The notes: generated by a model from the sequence alone, not told the origin. A DNA stretch of 64,000 nucleotides from Halioglobus japonicus (GCF_001983995.1 NZ_CP019450.1:2728001-2792000), one strand, 5' to 3'. Positions 18,341-29,162 are shown, numbered from the stretch's first letter. Numbers and translations: made by a program.

Positions 18341-18425
18341 TGGTGCGGAAGGGGGGACTTGAACCCCCACACATTGCTGCACTAGAACCTAAATCTAGCG
18401 TGTCTACCAATTCCACCACTTCCGC
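18341..18425 (-). tRNA. tRNA-Leu, anticodon TAG
   Basis: On the minus strand the 85-base sequence folds as a class II tRNA. The acceptor stem is GCGGAAG with CTTCCGC and an encoded ACCA end (18341-18344). The D-arm is typical of leucine tRNAs (GGTGGAATTGGTAGACAC). The anticodon stem-loop is CTAGA-TTTAGGT-TCTAG, so the anticodon is TAG. It has a long variable arm and a T-arm GGGGGTTCAAGTCCCCC. It sits directly upstream of tig. Confidence 0.96.
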
Positions 18426-18510
18426 GCGTAAGCCCCTCTGCCCCGGGTGTGGGGCCAATACCTAGAATCCGCTGCAGCTTTCTGCACCTAACTAATTGAT
18501 TATTAGGAAA

Positions 18511-18529
18511 GAAAAACGCCGCAGGGGCG
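18511..18529 (-). terminator. Terminator of the cupin gene
   Basis: On the minus strand CGCC-CCTGC-GGCG is followed by TTTTTC. It lies about 65 bases behind the cupin stop and before the tRNA-Leu gene. Confidence 0.5.
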
Positions 18530-18592
18530 GTAATTGGAGGTCTCGCAAGGGCGCAGATTCTGCCACAAAGACAGCACCGGTTCAACCGCTCA

Positions 18593-19873
18593 TCAACGCG
18601 GTAGTGCCTGCAAGAGAATCAGGGGGCCCACCTGGGGCGAAAGCCGCCGCCCGGCAGGCAATAGAAAGGCCTCCTCGGGGTCGAAGGTCATGCCGTCGAC
18701 CGCCAACCTGCCCTCGACAACCATGACCAGGCTATAGCTTTCCTGTGCCGGAAGATCGCACTGCGCACCAGTCTCGACCCGCACACGCCGCACCTCAAAG
18801 TCAGCGAAGTCGACAATGCGCTCTATCTCAACACCTGCTGGAGACGCCAGAACCTCGAATATGCCCTGCTCCGGCGGCTGCAGGCACATGTTATCCAATG
18901 CCTCCGAGGTATCCCAATGATCCTGGGTTAACACGCGCTGGGCGAAGGAGAGGATCTTGCGCTCATAGACGGGGGTCTGAAACTCGATGGTGCGCACACC
19001 GTGCTGCAGCGAATGAGGCATACGCAGCGGAACCACCACCACATCCCCGGTGCGCAGCGGCCGCAAGTGGGTAAAGGCATCCATATCGGCGCGCAGTCGC
19101 GCCTCACTCTGGTGCAATTCCAGGCTGTCAGCTCCCGCATCAATTTGACGACGCACAGCCTCATAGCGCTGAACCGCGTCAAGATACTCGCGCCGAAAGG
19201 CCGCCTCACTGCCCGCTGCGGCAATTTTCTCTACAGCGAAGCCGTAGCGAATCGCGCCGACGCCGTCCGGCCAGGCCTCGCGGTCCACATGTGTCACCAC
19301 GTAGACCTCGCGCTTTTCTTCATGCATCTCGAAGTAGAGATCCCCTACCACCTCTTGTGCGGACGGGTCGAGAATCTTCAGCAATACCAGTGGCTCACCT
19401 GGCGCGCCGCAGCCCTCGGGCATCACCGCCTGCAGCCATGGAATAGGCACCTGCCGACCGGCGCCACCAAAGGCACACACGCCGCGCTCCTCAACACCGG
19501 TAAACCAGATCTCCTGCCCCCAGGGCTTGGGGATACAAGTCGGCAGTAGCGGCAGTACGCCGCCGGCAGTTGCTACATAAAGGTCGTGCTCCTCACCCCA
19601 TGCGGTCAGTTGTGCCTTCGCACTCGATTCGGTCGAGCGCAAATCGGCGTCGGTGACCGCACTCAGCAGCACCTCGTTATCAATGCGATAAATGGCGGTT
19701 AGCGCCACAGGCTGAGCGCCCTCAAGCCACCAGCTGACAAACTCAAAATCAACCAGCAGCAGGCGGCCGCCCGTTTCGCCCTCACGCCAGGCCGCAAGCG
19801 CCTTGGCGGGATCGCCGGTGCGATAATCGATGAAGTGCCTGTCGATAACCGAGTGCCCCAAAATCAGCTCCAT
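18593..19873 (-). CDS. Mannose-6-phosphate-isomerase-type cupin protein, function unassigned
   Basis: 426 residues. The motif KPWGQEIWFTGVEERG, a central LVLLKILDPSAQEVVGDLYFEMHEEKREVYVV and a late TGDVVVVPLRMPHSLQHGV recall type I phosphomannose isomerases. That enzyme uses zinc to interconvert mannose-6-P and fructose-6-P. The canonical QxHP zinc motif is not seen in the usual form, so this may be a divergent or non-enzymatic relative. A second cupin-like end (residues about 345-426) follows. The gene stands alone, divergent from a candidate small RNA, with its own terminator. Confidence 0.6.
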   Translation of the reverse strand: MELILGHSVIDRHFIDYRTGDPAKALAAWREGETGGRLLLVDFEFVSWWLEGAQPVALTAIYRIDNEVLLSAVTDADLRSTESSAKAQLTAWGEEHDLYVATAGGVLPLLPTCIPKPWGQEIWFTGVEERGVCAFGGAGRQVPIPWLQAVMPEGCGAPGEPLVLLKILDPSAQEVVGDLYFEMHEEKREVYVVTHVDREAWPDGVGAIRYGFAVEKIAAAGSEAAFRREYLDAVQRYEAVRRQIDAGADSLELHQSEARLRADMDAFTHLRPLRTGDVVVVPLRMPHSLQHGVRTIEFQTPVYERKILSFAQRVLTQDHWDTSEALDNMCLQPPEQGIFEVLASPAGVEIERIVDFADFEVRRVRVETGAQCDLPAQESYSLVMVVEGRLAVDGMTFDPEEAFLLPAGRRLSPQVGPLILLQALPR

Positions 19874-19975
19874 TTCAAACCGCGAAGTATAGCCCCGTCG
19901 CGGCCTTTAAGAACGTCGCAGCACGCGCAGGCTGGCCGCGAAACGCGAGTCTATATACCTGAATATAATTTAATC

Positions 19976-20183
19976 AGCTTTACTTATTACGAAATATGTT
20001 AAAAAACCGCCACGCAAGCTGTGGAAAATTACCAGAATTGAGCGATACTAAGGGTGTGACTACCTATCCCCTAGTTTAGTCGGGTGGTCGCGGGAGCATA
20101 CCCAATGCTCTTTTAGGGAAGCAATTCCTTTATGTTTCACTCCTAATGGTCTTGTTGGGCTCCAGTTTGGAGCCCAATTTTTT
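19976..20183 (+). ncRNA. Candidate structured small RNA, family not recognised
   Basis: This 371-base gap (19874-20244) holds no credible protein but does hold a structured plus-strand unit ending in a strong terminator. A TATAAT at 19964-19969 could be its -10 box; the -35 is poor. Visible pairings are ACTAAGGG 20047-20054 with CCCCTAGT 20068-20075, and GACTACC 20058-20064 with GGTGGTC 20083-20089. These two interleave and so could form a pseudoknot or two alternative states. GAGCAT 20094-20099 pairs with ATGCTC 20105-20110 and is followed by TTTT. No plus-strand gene follows, which points to a free-standing RNA. The 5' end is a guess. Confidence 0.4.
20155..20183 (+). terminator. Strong rho-independent terminator of the candidate small RNA
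   Basis: TTGGGCTCC (20155-20163) pairs perfectly with GGAGCCCAA (20169-20177), followed by six T. On the minus strand no T-run follows the stem, so it acts on plus-strand transcripts. Confidence 0.85.
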
Positions 20184-20224
20184 ATTTATTAATCAACAAA
20201 AACAAGAGGTTATGCGACCACCTT

Positions 20225-20251
20225 GATGTGATTTGTTTAATAAATCACATC
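20225..20251 (-). terminator. Hairpin overlapping the pilZ stop codon
   Basis: GATGTGATTT (20225-20234) and AAATCACATC (20242-20251) form a perfect 10-base stem that contains the end of pilZ. There is no T-run; it may stabilise the mRNA end of the long fab-pilZ operon. Confidence 0.45.
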
Positions 20252-20595
20252 GTGTGGGTCGGGCGCTCCGAGTCCAGAGCGCCGGCGAGGTGATTTTCAA
20301 TTTTGGCATTGGCCCCGGCATCCTGCTCGCTGAACTGCACACCGATACCGGCCGTGCGGTTACCCTGGGCGCCGCGGGGTGTCACCCAGACGACCTTGCC
20401 CGCGATGGGAATCTTCTCGGGCTCATCCATCAGCGTCAGCAGCATAAACACTTCATCGCCAATGGAGTAAGGCTTATTGGTGGGCACAAACAGACCGCCG
20501 TTTTCCAGAAAAGGCATATAGGCTGAATAGAGAACTGCCTTGTCCTTAATCGTTAACGACAGAATGCCGTTGCGACTGTTTTGTCTTCCGTCCAT
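20245..20595 (-). CDS. pilZ: Type IV pilus PilZ-domain protein
   Basis: 116 residues. It has a PilZ-like beta barrel (LSLTIKDKAVLYSAYMPFLE, GGLFVPTNKPYSIGDEVFML, GKVVWVTPRGAQGNRTAGIGVQF). It resembles P. aeruginosa PilZ, needed for type IV pilus assembly, which does not bind c-di-GMP well; the RxxxR motif is not seen here. It is the last gene behind holB, 17 bases away, the conserved position in pseudomonads and relatives. Confidence 0.88.
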   Translation of the reverse strand: MDGRQNSRNGILSLTIKDKAVLYSAYMPFLENGGLFVPTNKPYSIGDEVFMLLTLMDEPEKIPIAGKVVWVTPRGAQGNRTAGIGVQFSEQDAGANAKIENHLAGALDSERPTHTM

Positions 20596-20612
20596 GCTCG
20601 AAAACCCTGTAG

Positions 20613-21601
20613 TTATGCGCCGATAGTATCATCGGCCCGGGCCAGCCCCAATAATTGATCTACTTTTCCGACCATTACTTCCGCGAGTAACTGGGGGTTC
20701 GGATTAGCGCCCCCCTCTACCGACATCCGCAATCGGCCCAACTCATCAAGTAAAAGGAACGCTTCGCGACTCACGGGACTGGTCAGCGCCTGCCCATTGA
20801 GCCGGCGAATGAAGCTCTGGGTCGCGGCCAGTAGATGCTCAATCGTCTCTGGTGCGCTGGCCCCCGCCAACAGCCCAGTGGCTTCAGCGGCGCTCACCTT
20901 ACCCTGGAACAGGCTGCGGCAGGTCAGCCTGGCCACGTGCTGGTCCTTGTCGTCAGGGTTGCGATACATCGCTTCCGCCAGCAGCGGCTTGCCGTCGGCG
21001 AGCTCGAGCAGATCGCTACTCGACTGCCGATCGCCCGTTAACTGATCCAGCCACACCAGCGACTGTTCGGCAGTCGGGCTGGCGAGCTTGAGCATCTGAC
21101 AGCGCGAGCGGATCGTCGCGGGCACCCCATGCGGCCTGCCGCAAACCAGAATCAAGTGGGTGCCTGCAGAGGGCTCCTCCAGGGATTTGAGCAGCGCATT
21201 GGCCGCCGCCACATTCATGGCATCAGCGGGCTCGAAGACAATCACCTTGTGAGCGCCAAAATTCGCGGTCTGCTGGGCGAGATCCACCGCCTGGCGGACC
21301 TGGTCAATCTTGATGACACGGCTGCCCTCTTCCGGCGCCAACCACATAAAGTCACCGTGAGTGCCACTCGCGCTCAGCTGACAACCGTGGCAGGTGCCGC
21401 AGTTGAGTCCTCCGGAAGGTGAGTGACACAAGAGCAGACGGGCCAGTGCCAGCGCTAGGCGGTCGGCACCTGAATAGTCCAGCCCGGCTAGCATCAGCGC
21501 GTGCGGCAGGCGCTGGTCGCCCAGTTGCTGGTGGAGCCTTGTCCAGGCGTCCGCATGCCAGGGCAGTGGAGGAGAAATCTCCGGCAATCGGGTTAAATCC
21601 A

Positions 21602-21602
<1 letters not shown>
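20613..21602 (-). CDS. holB: DNA polymerase III delta' subunit (clamp loader)
   Basis: 329 residues from ATG 21602, whose first base overlaps the tmk stop (TGATG). A longer frame upstream would run into tmk. Features include PHALMLAGLDYSGADRLALALARLL, a four-cysteine zinc module (LLCHSPSG ... CGTCHGCQL) and LLKSLEEPSAGTHLILVC with the SRC motif (RSRCQ). Delta' is part of the clamp loader that places the beta clamp on DNA. It is translationally coupled to tmk. Confidence 0.95.
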
Positions 21603-23276
<1,674 letters not shown>

Positions 23277-23283
<7 letters not shown>

Positions 23284-24116
23284 GTGATCAACTCCCAGTA
23301 GCGCTGGTGCAGCGCCTCACATACGGGAAAGCGCGTGAACGCCGTGCCGCCCAGTTCGCCAACACTTTGCAGGCCGCGCAGGCTGTTGCAGTAGAAAATT
23401 TCGTCCGCTCGCTCCAGGTCTGCCGGGCTCAAGTGAGTCTCTTCACAGTGCAGAGCCAGTGCAGGCGCCAGACGCTCTATCACAAAGCGCCGACGGGTAC
23501 CGGCGACGCCGCAGGTCTCCAGCGCCGGTGTGCGCAGCCGGTCGCCTTCAACAATAAACAGGTTGCCGGCACTCACCGAGCTGACATCACCCTGCTGATC
23601 AAGCACCACGACCTCGTCAAGCCCGCGGCGCTGCGCCTCGCCGGCGGCGAGCACCTGCTCGAGCCGATTGGCATGTTTGAGTCCAGCCAGCAAGGGCTGC
23701 GCAGACCAGCGAATGTCCGCCCATCCCACCTTGGCTGGCGATCCGGGCTCACGCCGATCCTGCTGCAACGGCGCAGCACTGATAATCACCCGCGGCGCAG
23801 CTTGGGCTGGCGGTGCATAACCCCGCGGCGCAGTGCCGCGAGTTATCGTCAGCCGCAATGCCGCCCAGGACAGTTCATGCAGCGCATCGCAGGCCAGCGC
23901 CAGGCACTGCCTAGCGTGTTCGAGTGTATTGTCGGGAAATTGTAGCGTGAGAAGGCCCGCTTCAAGCCGCTGCCAGTGATAGTCCACCAGTAGCGGCTCG
24001 CCCTGCTTTAGCAGCAGAGTCTCAAACAGGCCATCGCCGAAATCCAGGCCCCGGTCGGGCAGCGGCAGCGCACTCGCGGCAACACCGTCTACCCAGATCC
24101 TTGGGGTCGTCACCAC
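23277..24116 (-). CDS. pabC: Aminodeoxychorismate lyase (PLP fold type IV)
   Basis: 279 residues. The PLP lysine is in LLAGLKHANRLEQVLA. DRGLDFGDGLFETLLL and GVAGTRRRFVIERL are family hallmarks. It converts 4-amino-4-deoxychorismate to para-aminobenzoate and pyruvate for folate. It follows fabF by 11 bases and overlaps mltG. Confidence 0.94.
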
Positions 24117-24127
24117 CGCAGCGAAGG

Positions 24128-25387
24128 TCAGTCAGGACGACTGAACAGCAGCGTGCCGTTGGTACCGCCGAATCCAAACGAGTTGGACAGAACGCTGTGA
24201 ATCTCGCGTTCCTGGGGGGTGTGTGGCACGTAGTTCAGGTTGGCCCCTTCATCGGGGTTGTCGAGATTAATGGTCGGCGGGCAAATCTGGTCGCGGATCG
24301 CCAGGACCGAGAAGATAGCTTCTACCGCTCCGGCGGCGCCAAGCAGGTGGCCGATCATCGACTTGGTCGAACTTACCGCCACCTGTGCAGCAGCGCTGCC
24401 CAGTACCGTTTCTACGGCCTTGCTCTCGGCGACGTCGCCAGCAGGTGTAGAGGTACCGTGTGCGTTCACGTAGTTGATTTTTTCTGCCGCAATACCCGCG
24501 TCACGCAAGGCATTGGCCATGGACGCTGCGGCGCCGCGGCCGTCTTCGGGAGGCAGGGTCATGTGATAAGCATCGCCACTCATACCAAAACCGGTCAGCT
24601 CCGCATAGATATGGGCGCCGCGCGCCTTGGCTGACTCATACTCCTCGAGCATGATGACACCGGCACCATCGCCGAGCACAAAACCATCGCGATCGCGGTC
24701 CCAGGGGCGAGACGCCGCAGTGGGGTCGTCGTTGCGTGTGGACAGCGCACGTGCCGCGGCAAAACCGCCCAGGCCCACCGGGGTGGTTGCCATTTCAGCG
24801 CCGCCAACCAGCATGGCATCCGCGTCGCCCTGTGCAATCATGCGCGCACCCAGGCCGATGTTATGCGTTCCGGTGGTACAGGCAGTCACCACGGCCAGGT
24901 TGGGGCCCTGCATGTTGTATTTAACGGACAGGTTACCCGAGATCATATTGATAATGGATCCGGGCACGAAGAAAGGAGATATGCGGCGCGGGCCCGCATT
25001 GTTGACGATTTCAGAATTCTTCTCGATCTGGCCTATGCCGCCGATACCGGAACCAATGGCACAGCCAACCCGCGGCGCGTTTTCGTCAGTGACCTCAAAG
25101 CCGGAATCTTCAAACGCCTGCATACCGGCAGCCATACCGTACTGGACAAAGGTGTCCATCTTGCGCGCGTCCTTCGCTGCCAGGTAAGGCGAAATATCGA
25201 AGTCGCGAACACTGCAGCTGAACTGGGTGCTGTAAGCGGAGACATCAAAAGTCTCAATGGGGGCTGCGCCACTCTTGCCGGCGAGTATATTTTCCCATGT
25301 CTCGGCGACGGTGTGCCCGATTGGACTCACCATACCCAGGCCTGTTACCGCCACGCGTCTGCCGTTCAAGGTCGTCTCTCCTTTCAA
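24128..25387 (-). CDS. fabF: Beta-ketoacyl-ACP synthase II
   Basis: 419 residues. The thiolase-fold triad is present: the cysteine in [13 protein letters not shown], the histidine in [11 protein letters not shown], and the histidine in [16 protein letters not shown]. It begins [18 protein letters not shown]. It elongates acyl-ACP with malonyl-ACP. It lies behind acpP, with a stem-loop in the gap that may lower expression relative to acpP. Confidence 0.97.
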   Translation of the reverse strand: MKGETTLNGRRVAVTGLGMVSPIGHTVAETWENILAGKSGAAPIETFDVSAYSTQFSCSVRDFDISPYLAAKDARKMDTFVQYGMAAGMQAFEDSGFEVTDENAPRVGCAIGSGIGGIGQIEKNSEIVNNAGPRRISPFFVPGSIINMISGNLSVKYNMQGPNLAVVTACTTGTHNIGLGARMIAQGDADAMLVGGAEMATTPVGLGGFAAARALSTRNDDPTAASRPWDRDRDGFVLGDGAGVIMLEEYESAKARGAHIYAELTGFGMSGDAYHMTLPPEDGRGAAASMANALRDAGIAAEKINYVNAHGTSTPAGDVAESKAVETVLGSAAAQVAVSSTKSMIGHLLGAAGAVEAIFSVLAIRDQICPPTINLDNPDEGANLNYVPHTPQEREIHSVLSNSFGFGGTNGTLLFSRPD

Positions 25388-25414
25388 TAAATTTCAGGGA
25401 AGCATAAAGAAGAA

Positions 25415-25443
25415 AAGCCGCTCTATACCAATAGAAACGGCTT
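25415..25443 (-). terminator. Attenuator-type terminator between acpP and fabF
   Basis: On the minus strand AAGCCG and CGGCTT flank an inner TTCTAT/ATAGAG stem with a 4-base loop. A T-rich stretch (TTCTTCTTT) follows. It fits partial termination behind the very highly expressed acpP. Confidence 0.7.
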
Positions 25444-25463
25444 CTCGGGAACTGTGGAATGTA

Positions 25464-25700
25464 TCAGGCGAGGTTTTCGTTGATGTAATCAATCGCCAGC
25501 TTTACAGTGGTAATTTTTTCGGCTTCCTCGTCGGGAATTTCAGTTTCGAATTCCTCTTCCAGCGCCATCACCAGTTCGACGGTGTCCAGCGAGTCCGCGC
25601 CCAGATCTTCTACAAATGAAGCCTCGGTTTGAACTTCTTCTTCTTTCACGCCAAGTTGCTCTGCAACGATCTTCTTAACGCGTTCTTCAATGCTGCTCAT
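25464..25700 (-). CDS. acpP: Acyl carrier protein
   Basis: 78 residues, strongly acidic. The phosphopantetheine serine is in [20 protein letters not shown]. It carries growing acyl chains in type II fatty acid synthesis. It sits between fabG and fabF, with a 141-base A/T-rich upstream gap that likely holds its own promoter. Confidence 0.98.
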   Translation of the reverse strand: MSSIEERVKKIVAEQLGVKEEEVQTEASFVEDLGADSLDTVELVMALEEEFETEIPDEEAEKITTVKLAIDYINENLA

Positions 25701-25841
25701 GATTATTTGTCACTCCTGAGATTAGTGCTGTACAAACCCTATAACGGTCTGAGCGCGCATTTTACTCTGTTTTGTCCAAGAGTTATAAACTTTTTTTTAC
25801 GCTCAAACCCAAAGGGTAATTTATTTAATATTTTCATAGGC

Positions 25842-26585
25842 TTAGCCCATATACATGCCGCCATTTATATGGATGGTTTCACCCGTAATATAGCCTGCTG
25901 CATCGCTGCACAGGAAGCCGACGAGAGCGGCAATTTCATCGGGCTCACCGAGTCGCCCCAGGGGAATCTGGCCAAGCATCAGATCGCGCTGATCGTCGCT
26001 CAACTCGCGGGTCATATCGGTGTCGATAAAGCCAGGGGCAATCGCATTGACCGTCACTGACCGCGATCCGAGTTCGCGCGCCAGTGCACGGGAGAAACCC
26101 TCTGCGCCCGCCTTGGTAGCGGCATAGTTGCTCTGTCCGATATTGCCCATAGAACCTACCACGGACGTGATATTGATGATGCGACCCCAGCGCGCCTTGG
26201 TCATACCCCGAAGACAGGCCTTGCTGACGCGATAAAGTGCGTTGAGGTTGGTATCAATCACATCGCCCCACTCGTCCGCTTTCATCCGCATGAGGATGTT
26301 GTCACGCGTAATACCGGCGTTGTTTACCAGCACGGTGGGGGCGCCAAACTGATCGGCAATACTCTTGAGTACCGCGGCAACGCTCTCGTCATCGGCGACA
26401 TTCAAGGCCATGCCGCAACCGCTGTTACCGGCCTCGCCAAGATAAGCACTAATCCGCTCGGCACCACTGTCAGTGGTGGCGGTGCCGACAACCGTAAAGC
26501 CATCCGCGGCCAGGCGTTCAGCAATAGCGCGACCAATGCCACGGCTGGCGCCAGTGACGAGGGCAACTTTGCGCTCTTCAGACAT
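25842..26585 (-). CDS. fabG: 3-oxoacyl-ACP reductase
   Basis: 247 residues, classical short-chain dehydrogenase. It has the cofactor motif TGASRGIGRAIA, the NNAGITRDN motif, the catalytic Ser, Tyr and Lys (VVGSMGNIGQSNYAATKAG), and NAIAPGFIDTDMT. It reduces 3-oxoacyl-ACP with NADPH. It lies 12 bases behind fabD. Confidence 0.97.
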   Translation of the reverse strand: MSEERKVALVTGASRGIGRAIAERLAADGFTVVGTATTDSGAERISAYLGEAGNSGCGMALNVADDESVAAVLKSIADQFGAPTVLVNNAGITRDNILMRMKADEWGDVIDTNLNALYRVSKACLRGMTKARWGRIINITSVVGSMGNIGQSNYAATKAGAEGFSRALARELGSRSVTVNAIAPGFIDTDMTRELSDDQRDLMLGQIPLGRLGEPDEIAALVGFLCSDAAGYITGETIHINGGMYMG

Positions 26586-26597
26586 CCCTAATTCTCC

Positions 26598-27533
26598 TTA
26601 TGCGAGTTCAGCCAGCGTGCTGGCCAGTGAATCCGGTTCCTCGAGTGAGAAACTGGTCAATGATTTATCAATACGCCGATTCAGCCCGCTGAGCACCTTG
26701 CCCGGACCACATTCAACTACGCGCTCCACGCCCGCGTCGACCATGGTCTGCACGCAGCGTGTCCACTGTACGGGGCTGTAGATCTGCTCGACCAGCAATG
26801 CGCGAATCTTCTCGGGATCTGACTCGGTTTGGGCGTGCACGTTATGCACAACCGGCACCTCCGGCGCAGCAATCGTGATTTCAGCAAGGACCTCGGCCAG
26901 TCGCTCGCCGGCCGGCTTCATCAGTTCGGTGTGGAAAGGCGCGCTTACCGGCAGCGGCATGGCCCGCTTAGCTCCCGCCTCCTTCAGTTTCGCGATTGCC
27001 GCGTCGACCGCCGCCGTATGGCCTGCAATCACCACCTGGCCCGGCGAATTGAAGTTTACCGCAGCGACTACGCCGTCAACGGCGGCGCAGGCGTCATTGA
27101 TGACCGCGTCATCAACACCAATAATGGCTGCCATGGCACCCTCACCCACCGGCACTGCGGTCTGCATGAACTGACCACGTTGACGCACCAGGCGCACCGC
27201 GTCAGCGAAGCCCAGGGAACCTGCAGCAACAAGAGCGGAGAATTCTCCCAGACTGTGGCCCGCCATCAGCGCCGGACGAGCTCCTCCCTCGGCCTGCCAT
27301 GCCCGCCAGAGTGCAATACTGGAGGTCAGCAAGACCGGCTGCGTGGTTTCGGTAAGATTCAGTGCATCCTGCTCGCCATTCTGGATCAGGTCCCACATAT
27401 CGTAGCCCAGTGCTTCTGCCGCCTCGGCAAAAGTGTCACGTACGGCTTCATACTGCTCGTAGGCTGCAGCGAGCATGCCTACTTTCTGGGAGCCCTGGCC
27501 GGGAAATAAGAACGCAATATTGGATTCAGACAT
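26598..27533 (-). CDS. fabD: Malonyl-CoA:ACP transacylase
   Basis: 311 residues. It begins with AFLFPGQGSQKVGM. The serine nucleophile is in AGHSLGEFSALVAAG and the histidine in SAPFHTELM. It loads malonate onto ACP. It heads fabD-fabG-acpP-fabF. Unusually, the genes expected upstream (plsX, often fabH) are not there; a 213-base non-coding gap separates it from rpmF. Confidence 0.97.
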   Translation of the reverse strand: MSESNIAFLFPGQGSQKVGMLAAAYEQYEAVRDTFAEAAEALGYDMWDLIQNGEQDALNLTETTQPVLLTSSIALWRAWQAEGGARPALMAGHSLGEFSALVAAGSLGFADAVRLVRQRGQFMQTAVPVGEGAMAAIIGVDDAVINDACAAVDGVVAAVNFNSPGQVVIAGHTAAVDAAIAKLKEAGAKRAMPLPVSAPFHTELMKPAGERLAEVLAEITIAAPEVPVVHNVHAQTESDPEKIRALLVEQIYSPVQWTRCVQTMVDAGVERVVECGPGKVLSGLNRRIDKSLTSFSLEEPDSLASTLAELA

Positions 27534-27746
27534 TAACTCTTTCCTGGTTACTTAAATTTGTCCTGCAGACATGCGCAGCGCCACTTGAACAGCATGTTCG
27601 GTACGGTCATTTTTACAGGGGACAGATATGTTGACAGCGCTGCCTTTCGGGAGCGCTGTCTGGGTAGCGGAGCGCGAAGCGCCGCGAGATGAGGTCACGG
27701 TTTCTGGAACCGCGGGGGACAAAGCCTGAAGCCGGTCCCGGGTGAC
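27534..27746. other. Non-coding gap at the place where plsX/fabH are usually found
   Basis: 213 bases between rpmF and fabD with no credible reading frame. It contains a perfect 9-base stem (GACAGCGCT with AGCGCTGTC, about 27635-27662) and a nearby GGGGACAG motif. Similar GGGGACAG strings occur in REP-like repeats of other proteobacteria, which I recall but cannot check here. It may hold the fabD promoter. Confidence 0.5.
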
Positions 27747-27929
27747 TTAGTCGTCGGAACCGGTGTCTACGACTTTCTTGCCACGGTAGAAACCGTCGGC
27801 GCTCACATGGTGGCGACGGTGGGTTTCGCCTGAAGTCTGGTCTACGGACAGAGTAGAACCGGACAGGGCATCGTGGGAACGACGCATGCCGCGACGAGAG
27901 CGGGTTTTCTTGTTCTGCTGAACAGCCAT
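27747..27929 (-). CDS. rpmF: 50S ribosomal protein L32
   Basis: 60 residues, basic, beginning [20 protein letters not shown], with [18 protein letters not shown] near the end. It lacks the cysteine pairs of zinc-binding L32 forms, so it is the zinc-free type. It lies 16 bases behind yceD on the same strand. Confidence 0.97.
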   Translation of the reverse strand: MAVQQNKKTRSRRGMRRSHDALSGSTLSVDQTSGETHRRHHVSADGFYRGKKVVDTGSDD

Positions 27930-27945
27930 GATAATCTCCTGGTCA

Positions 27946-28476
27946 TTAATCGTCCGACTTCAACTGGGCGAGGACATCGAAGGGGTTGGGGCGCGCAGGC
28001 GCTTGCTCCTCTTCATCTCCCTGCCCCGTGTACTCGGACAGTATCTCTTTGCAATCTTCAGTATCGTGGTAGCTGTAGGGAGGCAGGGCCAGCATCAGCT
28101 CATCCTCCACCAGTTCCCACAAGTTACACCCCTCGTCCTCGGGTACGATCAGTGGATCCAGGTGACGCGGGAGGTGCTTGGCCTGTTCATCGGTCCAAAC
28201 AATACCCAACTGGTTCTCACCCTCAACCCCGGTTTGCATGGGGCTGAGACAGCGCTGGCAGATAACGGACACTTCGGCCGCTATTTTAACCTGCACCACC
28301 GGGCGGTTTTCCTCGTCACGAGAAAACGCCAAATCTGCCCGAATTTCCCCGCTTTCGTCGGCTAAAAGTGCCTTAAAACGCGGTAAATTCAGGGGTTTCA
28401 GCGTACCACTGATACTCACACCGCGCGCGGATGCTTTGCGCACATCCAGCGCATTGGGGAGGGGCTCAGTCAACAT
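27946..28476 (-). CDS. yceD: YceD/DUF177 family protein (23S rRNA accumulation protein)
   Basis: 176 residues. It has the DUF177 core with [11 protein letters not shown] (CxxC), then [20 protein letters not shown] and an acidic tail. In E. coli YceD affects 23S rRNA accumulation and is always found before rpmF. It has a near-consensus promoter upstream and shares it back-to-back with yceF. Confidence 0.92.
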   Translation of the reverse strand: MLTEPLPNALDVRKASARGVSISGTLKPLNLPRFKALLADESGEIRADLAFSRDEENRPVVQVKIAAEVSVICQRCLSPMQTGVEGENQLGIVWTDEQAKHLPRHLDPLIVPEDEGCNLWELVEDELMLALPPYSYHDTEDCKEILSEYTGQGDEEEQAPARPNPFDVLAQLKSDD

Positions 28477-28484
28477 AGGCGCGC

Positions 28485-28513
28485 ATCATAGTGATGAGGA
28501 CCCCCTTTGTCAA
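28485..28513 (-). promoter_or_regulatory. Sigma70 promoter for yceD-rpmF
   Basis: On the minus strand TTGACA (28508-28513) and TATGAT (28485-28490) are exactly 17 bases apart. The -35 box overlaps a plus-strand TTGTCA that could serve yceF, so the two divergent promoters may interfere. Confidence 0.75.
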
Positions 28514-28575
28514 AGAAAATTCCTATAGAATACAGTTAGTTCTGACACTTATTCACAGCGCTGGATGACCCAGAT

Positions 28576-29151
28576 ATGCACCTGATTCTCGCCTCCACCT
28601 CACCTTACCGTCGCACACTGCTCGAACGGCTACAAATTCCGTTTCTGTGTGAGGCCCCGGACGTGGACGAAACACCCCTCCTCGACGAGCATCCAGCCGC
28701 CCTCGCCCAGCGTCTCTCCCTGGCCAAGGCGAGCACTGTGGCCACATTAAACCCCACCGCACTGGTCATCGGCTCAGACCAGGTCGCGTCTATCGACGGC
28801 AATTGTATCGGCAAGCCGGGCAACTTCGAGAATGCGGCGACCCAGTTGCGGGCCAGTTCGGGGCGAAGGGTCGACTTCTATACGGGTATTGCACTGGTGG
28901 GCCGGGATGCGGGCATAGAGCGGGTCCATATGGAACGCTTCAGCGTGCAGTTCCGGGAGCTCTCGGATGCTGAGATCACCCGCTACCTGGAGAAAGAACA
29001 ACCATATGACTGCGCGGGCAGCTTCAAGTGTGAGGGCCTGGGTGTGGCCCTATTTGAGCGAATGATCGGGGACGATCCTACCTCACTGGAGGGGTTGCCG
29101 TTGATTGCGCTGTGTGGGCTGCTGTGGGATGCAGGTGTGACGGTGCTGTAG
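28576..29151 (+). CDS. yceF: Maf-family nucleotide pyrophosphatase, YceF (m7GTP-type)
   Basis: 191 residues. It has the Maf start LILASTSPYRRTLLERL and the metal/phosphate residues in PDVDETP and LVIGSDQVASIDG. DCAGSFKCEGLGVALFERM is typical of the YceF subgroup, which hydrolyses 7-methyl-GTP. It is divergent from yceD, as in E. coli. Repeat element copy B begins 12 bases behind its stop. Confidence 0.93.
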   Translation: MHLILASTSPYRRTLLERLQIPFLCEAPDVDETPLLDEHPAALAQRLSLAKASTVATLNPTALVIGSDQVASIDGNCIGKPGNFENAATQLRASSGRRVDFYTGIALVGRDAGIERVHMERFSVQFRELSDAEITRYLEKEQPYDCAGSFKCEGLGVALFERMIGDDPTSLEGLPLIALCGLLWDAGVTVL

Positions 29152-29162
29152 GTATCTTTCTG

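Noticed and set aside
19981..20183. c-di-GMP riboswitch, 6S RNA or RsmY/Z-type identity for the candidate small RNA
   Set aside because: Key conserved strings of these families are absent, and GGA motifs are not in loops.
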